A DNA stretch of 64,000 nt from Rutidosis leptorrhynchoides (lineage: Eukaryota > Streptophyta > Magnoliopsida > Asterales > Asteraceae). The notes under the pieces are model-generated. The model did not search any database. It was not told the origin of the DNA and was given only the letters and a program-made list of their open reading frames with translations. Positions 57,696 through 64,000 of the stretch are shown in pieces (position 1 is the first letter of the stretch; each line of letters begins with the position of its first letter). A program made the position numbers and the translations under genes. The stretch covers positions 33,440,001 to 33,504,000 of the forward strand of contig NC_092340.1 of the NCBI RefSeq assembly GCF_046630445.1, in the 5' to 3' direction.

Positions 57696-60582
57696 TGAAA
57701 TGTCCCGTTCTTATTGATTAAAAACGTTCCATATTAATTGATTTCGTTACGAGGTTTTGACCTCTATATGAGATGTTTTTCAAAGACTGCATTCATTTTT
57801 AAAACAAACCATAACCTTTATTTCATAAATAAAGGTTTAAAAAGCTTTACGTAGATTATTAAATAATGATAATCTAAAATATCCTGTTTACACACGACCA
57901 TTACATAATGGTTTACAATACAAATATGTTACATCGAAATCATTTTCTTGAATGCAGTTTTTACACAGTATCATACAAACATGGACTCCAAATCTTATCC
58001 TTATTTTAGTATGCAACAGCGGAAGCTCTTAGTATTCACCTGAGAATAAACATGCTTTAAACGTCAACAAAAATGTTGGTGAGTTATAGGTTTAACCTAA
58101 ATATATCAAATTGTAACAATAGACCACAAGATTTCATATTTCAATACACATCCCATACATAGAGATAAAAATCATTCATATGGTGAACACCTGGTAACCG
58201 ACATTAACAAGATGCATATATAAGAATATCCCCATCATTCCGGGACACCCTTTGGATATGATATACATTTTGAAGTACTAAAGCATCCGGTACTTTGGAT
58301 GGGGTTTGTTAGGCCCAATAGATCTATCTTTAGGATTCGCGTCAATTAGGGTGTCTGTTCCCTAATTCTTAGATTACCAAACTTAATAAAAAGGGGCATA
58401 TTCGATTTCGATAATTCAACCATAGAATGTAGTTTCACGTACTTGTGTCTATTTTGTAAATCATTTATAAAACCTGCATGTATTCTCATCCCAAAAATAT
58501 TAGATTTTAAAAGTGGGACTATAACTCACTTTCACAGATTTTTACTTCGTCGGGAAGTAAGACTTGGCCACTGGTTGATTCACAAACCTATAACAATATA
58601 TACATATATATCAAAGTATGTTCAAAATATATTTACAAAACTTTTAATACATTTTGATGTTTTAAGTTTATTAAGTCAGATGTCCTCGTTAGTAACCTAC
58701 AACTAGTTGTCCACAGTTAGATGTACAGAAATAAATCGATAAATATTATCTTGAATCAATCCACGACCCAGTGTATACGTATCTCAGTATTGATCACAAC
58801 TCAAACTATATATATTTTGGAATCAACCTCAACCCTGTATAGCTAACTCCAACATTCACATATAGAGTGTCTTTGGTTGTTCCGAAATATATATAGATGT
58901 GTCGACATGATAGGTCGAAACATTGTATACGTGTCTATGGTATCTCAAGATTACATAATATACAATACAAGTTGATTAAGTTATGGTTGGACTAGATTTG
59001 TTACCAATTTTCACGTAGCTAAAATGAGTAGTTTTTACCAATTTTGTTTTGCTCGCCATTTATTCGTTTCTAATCCGTTTTGAGTGATTTAAGCGGTCAC
59101 AGTTTCGTATTGAACTTGACTTTATGAAACTAAACAGAAAAGGTATAGGTTTATGGTCGGAAATACAAGTTACAAGTCGTTTTTGAAAGAGGTAGTCATT
59201 TCCATCGAAAGAACGACATCTTGATGACTGTTTTGAAAAACATACTTTCACTTTGAGTTTAACCATGATTTTTGGATATGGTTTCATGTTCATAAGAAAA
59301 ATCATTTTTCCAGAAGTATAGCTTTTAAATCAAAGTTTTTCATAGTTTTAATTATCCAAACCAAAACAGCCCCCGGTTGTAACTACGACGGCTTAAATCC
59401 GGTTTTATGGTGTTTATCGTGTTTTCGGGTTTTAAATCATTAAGTTAGCATATAATATAGATATAGATCATGTGTATAGTTGATTTTAAAAGTTTAGTTA
59501 GAAGGATTAACTTTATTTGCGAACAAGTTTAGAATTAACTAAACTATGTTCTAGTGATTACTAGTTTACCACTTCGAATATGATAGCTTTTTATGTATGA
59601 ATCGAATGATGTAATGAACATTATTACTACCTTAAGTTCCTTGGATAAATCTACTGGAAAAGAGAAAAGTGGATCTAGCTTCAACGGATCCTTGGATGGC
59701 TCGAAGTTCTTGAAGCAGAATCATGACACGAAAACAAGTTCAAGTAAGATCATCACTTGAAATAAGATTGTTATAGTTATAGAAATTGAACCAAAGTTTG
59801 AATATGATTATTACCTTGTATTAGAATGATAACCTAATGTAAGAAACAAAGATTTCTTGAGGTTGGATGATCACCTTACAAGATTGGAAGTGAGCTAGCA
59901 AACTTGAAAGTATTCTTGATTTTATGAAAATAGAACTTTTGGAATTTATGAAGAACACTTAGAACTTGAAGATAGAACTTGAGAGAGATCAATTAGATGA
60001 AGAAAATTGAAGAATTAAAGTGTTTTTAGGTGTTTTTGGTCGTTGGTGTATGGATTAGATATAAAGGATATGTAATTTTGTTTTCATGTAAATAAGTCAT
60101 GAATGATTACTCATATTTTTATAATTTTATGAGATATTTCATGCTAGTTGCCAAATGATGGTTCCCACATGTGTTAGGTGACTCACATGGGCTGCTAAGA
60201 GCTGATCATTGGAGTGTATATACCAATAGTACATACATCTAAAAGCTGTGTATTGTACGAGTACGAATACGGATGCATACGAGTAGAATTGTTGATGAAA
60301 CTGAACGAGGATGTAATTGTAAGCATTTTTGTTAAGTAGAAGTATTTTGATAAGTGTATTGAAGTCTTTCAAAAGTGTATGAATACATATTAAAACACTA
60401 CATGTATATACATTTTAACTGAGTCGTTAAGTCATCGTTAGCCGTTACATGTAAGTGTTGTTTTGAAACCTTTAGGTTAACGATCTTGTTAAATGTTGTT
60501 AACCCAATGTTTATAATATCAAATGAGATTTTAAATTATTATATTATCATGATATTATGATGTACGAATATCTCTTAATATG

Positions 60583-60614
<32 letters not shown>

Positions 60615-60923
60615 TGTCGTTACAACGATAATCGTTATATATATGTCTCGTTTCATAATCATTAAGTTAGTAGTCTTGTTTTTACATATGTAGTTCATTA
60701 TTAATATACTTAATGATATGTTTACTTATCATAATATCATGTTAACTATATATATAACCATATATATGTCATCATATAGTTTTTACAAGTTTTAACGTTC
60801 GTGAATCACCGGTCAACTTGGGTGGTCAATTGTCTATATGAAACCTATTTCAATTAATGAAGTCTTAACAAGTTTGATTGCTTAATATGTTGGAAACACT
60901 TAATCATGTAAATAACAATTTCA

Positions 60924-60999
<76 letters not shown>

Positions 61000-61022
61000 A
61001 TGGAAAAGTTCGGGTCACTACA
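57696..61022 (-). repeat. 3' LTR of gypsy element E (3,327 bp)
   Basis: In element sense TGTAGTGACCCGAAC...GGGACATTTCA, typical of large chromovirus-type LTRs in Asteraceae. It shares the 'cacctgagaataaacatgctt' and 'gaggttttgacctctatatgag' blocks with the other gypsy LTRs. It includes AT repeats at 60581-60610 and 60929-60996. No gene inside. Confidence 0.9.
60929..60996. repeat. (AT)n microsatellite
   Basis: About 68 bp of AT repeat near the outer end of the E LTR. Confidence 0.95.
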
Positions 61023-61040
61023 GTACCTACCAGTTAAATA
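61023..61040 (-). promoter_or_regulatory. Polypurine tract of element E
   Basis: The minus strand reads TTAACTGGTAGGTAC against the LTR start, the same weak purine tract as in C. Confidence 0.65.
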
Positions 61041-61065
61041 AATTTCGTCCCGAAATTTTAAGCAG

Positions 61066-64000
61066 TTGGAGGTGTTGACGTATCTTCTGGAAATAAATGC
61101 GGGTATTTCTTCTTCATCTGATCTTCTCATTCCCAGGTGAACTCGGGTCCTCTACGAGCATTTCATCGAACCTTAACAATTGGTATCTTGTTTTGCTTAA
61201 GTCTTTTAACCTCACGATCCATTATTTCGACGGGTTCTTCGATGAATTGAAGTTTTTCGTTGATTTGGATTTCATCTAACGGAATAGTGAGATCTTCTTT
61301 AGCAAAACATTTCTTCAAATTCGAGACGTGGAAAGTGTTATGTACAGCCGCGAGTTGTTGAGGTAACTCAAGTCGGTAAGCTACTGGTCCGACATGATCA
61401 ATAATCTTGAATGGTCCAATATACCTTGGATTTAATTTCCCTCGCTTACCAAATCGAACAACACCTTTCCAAGGTGCAACTTTAAACATGACCATCTCTC
61501 CAATTTCAAATTCTATATCTTTTCTTTTAATGTCAGCGTAGCTCTTTTGTCGACTTTGGGCGGTTTTCAACCGTTGTTGAATTTGGATGATCTTCTCGGT
61601 AGTTTCTTGTATTATCTCCGGACCCGTAATCTGTCTATCCCCCACTTCACTCCAACAAATCGGAGACCTGGACTTTCTACCATAAAGTGCTTCAAACGGC
61701 GCCATCTCAATGCTTGAATGGTAGCTGTTGTTGTAGAAAAATTCTGCTAACGGTAGATGTCGATCCCAACTGTTTCCGAAATCAATAACACATGCTCGTA
61801 GCATGTCTTCAAGCGTTTGTATCGTCCTTTCGCTCTGCCCATCAGTTTGTGGATGATAGGCAGTACTCATGTCTAGACGAGTTCCTAATGCTTGCTGTAA
61901 TGTCTGCCAGAATCTTGAAATAATTCTGCCATCCCTATCAGAGATAATAGAGATTGGTATTCCATGTCTGGAGATGACTTCCTTCAAATACAGTCATGCT
62001 AACTTCTCCATCTTGTCATCTTCTCTTATTGGTAGGAAGTGTGCTGATTTGGTGAGACGATCAACTATTACCCAAATAGTATCAAAGCCACTTGCAGTCC
62101 TTGGCAATTTAGTGATGAAATCCATGGTAATGTTTTCCCATTTCCATTCTGGGATTTCGGGTTGTTGAAGTAGACCTGATGGTTTCTGATGCTCAGCTTT
62201 GACCTTAGAACACGTCAAACATTCTCCTACGTATTTAGCAACATCAGCTTTCATACCCGGCCACCAAAAATGTTTCTTGAGATCCTTGTACATCTTCCCC
62301 GTTCCAGGATGTATTGAGTACCTGGTTTTATGAGCTTCTCTAAGTACCATTTCTCTCATATCTCCAAATTTTGGTACCCAAATCCTTTCAGCCCTATACC
62401 GGGTTCCGTCTTCCCGAATATTAAGATGCTTCTCCGATCCTTTAGGTATTTCATCCTTTAAATTTCCCTCTTTTAAAACTCTTTGTTGCGCCTCCTTTAT
62501 TTGAGTAGTAAGGTTATTATGAATCATTATATTCATAGATTTTACTCGAATGGGCTCTCTGTCCTTCCTGCTCAAGGCATCGGCTACCACATTTGCCTTC
62601 CCCGGGTGGTAACGAATCTCAAAGTCGTAATCATTCAACAATTCAATCCACCTACGCTGCCTCATATTCAGTTGTTTCTGATTAAATATGTGTTGAATAC
62701 TTTTGTGGTCGGTATATATAATACTTTTGACCCCATATAAGTAGTGCCTCCAAGTATTTAATGCAAAAACAACCGCGCCTAATTCCAAATCATGCGTCGT
62801 ATAATTTTGTTCTTGAATCTTCAATTGTCTAGACGCATAAGCAATCACCTTCGTTCGTTGCATTAATACACAACCGAGACCTTGCTTTGATGCGTCACAA
62901 TAAATCACAAAATCATCATTCCCTTCAGGCAATGACAATATAGGTGCCGTAGTTAGCTTTTTCTTCAATAACTGAAACGCTTTCTCTTGTTCATCATTCC
63001 ATTCAAATTTCTTCCCTTTATGCGTTAATGCAGTCAAGGGTTTTGCTATTCTGGAAAAGTCTTGGATGAACCTTCTGTAGTAACCAGCTAGTCCTAAAAA
63101 CTAGCGTATGTGTTTCGGAGTTTTTGGGGTTTCCCACTTTTCAACAGTTTCGATCTTTGCCGGATCCACCTTAATACCTTCTTTGTTCACTATGTGACCG
63201 AGGAATTGAACTTCTTCCAACCAAAATGCACACTTTGAAAACTTAGCGTACAATTCTTCCTTCCTCAATACTTCTAACACCTTTCTCAAATGTTCACCGT
63301 GTTCTTGGTCATTCTTTGAGTAAATAAGTATGTCATCAATGAAAACAATGACAAACTTGTCAAGGTATGGTCCACACACTCGGTTCATAAGGTCCATGAA
63401 CACAGCTGGTGCATTAGTTAAACCAAACGGCATGACCATAAACTCGTAATGATCGTAACGTGTTCTGAAAGCAGTCTTTGGAATATCATCTTCTTTCACC
63501 CGTATTTGATGATACCCGGAACGTAAGTCAATCTTTGAATAAATAGACGAGCCTTGTAGTTGATCAAATAAGTCGTCGATTCTCGGTAGTGGGTAGCGGT
63601 TCTTGATGGTAAGTTTGTTCAACTCTCGGTAGTCGATACACAACCTGAATGTACCATCTTTCTTCTTGACAAACAAAACAGGAGCTCCCCACGGTGATGT
63701 GCTTGGTCGAATGAAACCACGCTCTAAAAGTTCTTGTAATTGGCTTTGCAGTTCTTTCATCTCGCTGGGTGCGAGTCTGTAAGGAGCACGAGCTATTGGT
63801 GCAGCTCCTGGTACAAGATCTATTTGAAATTCAACGGATCGATGTGGGGGTAATCCCGGTAATTCTTTCGGAAATACATCGGGGAATTCTTTTGCAATAG
63901 GAACATCATTGATGCTCTTTTCTTCAGTTTGTACTTTCTCGACGTGTGCTAGAACAGCATAGCAACCTTTTCTTATTAGTTTTTGTGCCTTCAAATTACT
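61066..64000 (-). pseudogene. pol: pol of gypsy element E, broken, continues past the window edge
   Basis: The minus strand from 64000: the end of the protease region, RT ([17 protein letters not shown]; catalytic FIDDILIYS), RNase H ([26 protein letters not shown]), integrase (HHCC end [38 protein letters not shown]) and a C-terminal tail ([12 protein letters not shown]...) leading into a chromodomain-like segment. Nonsense codons are at 63101-63103, 61994-61996, 61163-61165 and 61127-61129. The position and shape of the tail suggest a chromovirus (Tekay/Del-like). It is the same clade as the pol of D. Confidence 0.92.

Noticed and set aside
58443..58706. Frames in the E LTR (also 59060-59305 and 60139-60372)
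   Set aside because: Lie in non-coding LTR sequence, with no domain and no similarity to gag or pol.

Overview
This is nuclear plant DNA. One host gene is certain: a six-exon Rubisco activase gene (RCA, minus strand, 35.5-39.05 kb). Almost everything else is a nest of retrotransposons and AT-rich microsatellites. The element families, SINE types and RCA sequence suggest a eudicot, probably Asteraceae; that placement is inference, since no species-specific marker was read. There is no bacterial gene content, operon or CRISPR array.

Left nest (1-18.6 kb): a small copia-like element with no recognisable gag or pol (5' LTR remnant 7851-8058, 3' LTR 18193-18564, plus strand) was hit twice. Gypsy-type element A (1-7850, minus, running off the left edge) lies in its 5' LTR. 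Element B (9950-18132, minus, bounded by GAAGA target duplications) lies in its interior. A and B carry no pol in this window, only a small leader ORF (intact in B, broken in A).

Sirevirus (19149-33203, minus): a complete copia/Sirevirus-type element of 14,055 bp. It has 480-bp LTRs with one visible mismatch, GTGAC target duplications, an initiator-Met tRNA binding site, a long gag, an intact pol, repeated polypurine tracts and an extra 952-codon ORF between pol and the 3' LTR. Its LTRs, leader and 3' spacer are filled with short CG-containing palindromes.

Host island (33.2-41 kb): a 5'-truncated, deleted LINE-like remnant; RCA, whose intron 1 holds two SINEs and whose introns 3 and 5 hold related MITEs; and an ARM-repeat (U-box-type) pseudogene split by a SINE with an 18-bp target duplication.

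Right nest (41-64 kb), four layers: the 3' end of a second Sirevirus-like element (LTR 40966-41200) was invaded by non-autonomous gypsy element C (42175-51044, GATTC duplications) and by plus-strand gypsy element D (5' LTR 51241-52722, decayed gag-pol). D was cut in its integrase by minus-strand chromovirus-like gypsy element E (3' LTR 57696-61022, pol with four nonsense codons, running off the right edge).

Of the elements, only the Sirevirus at 19-33 kb looks young and possibly competent. A, B and C look like parasites of autonomous gypsy elements such as D and E. RCA is the only gene with a clear host role: ATP-dependent reactivation of Rubisco in the chloroplast stroma.
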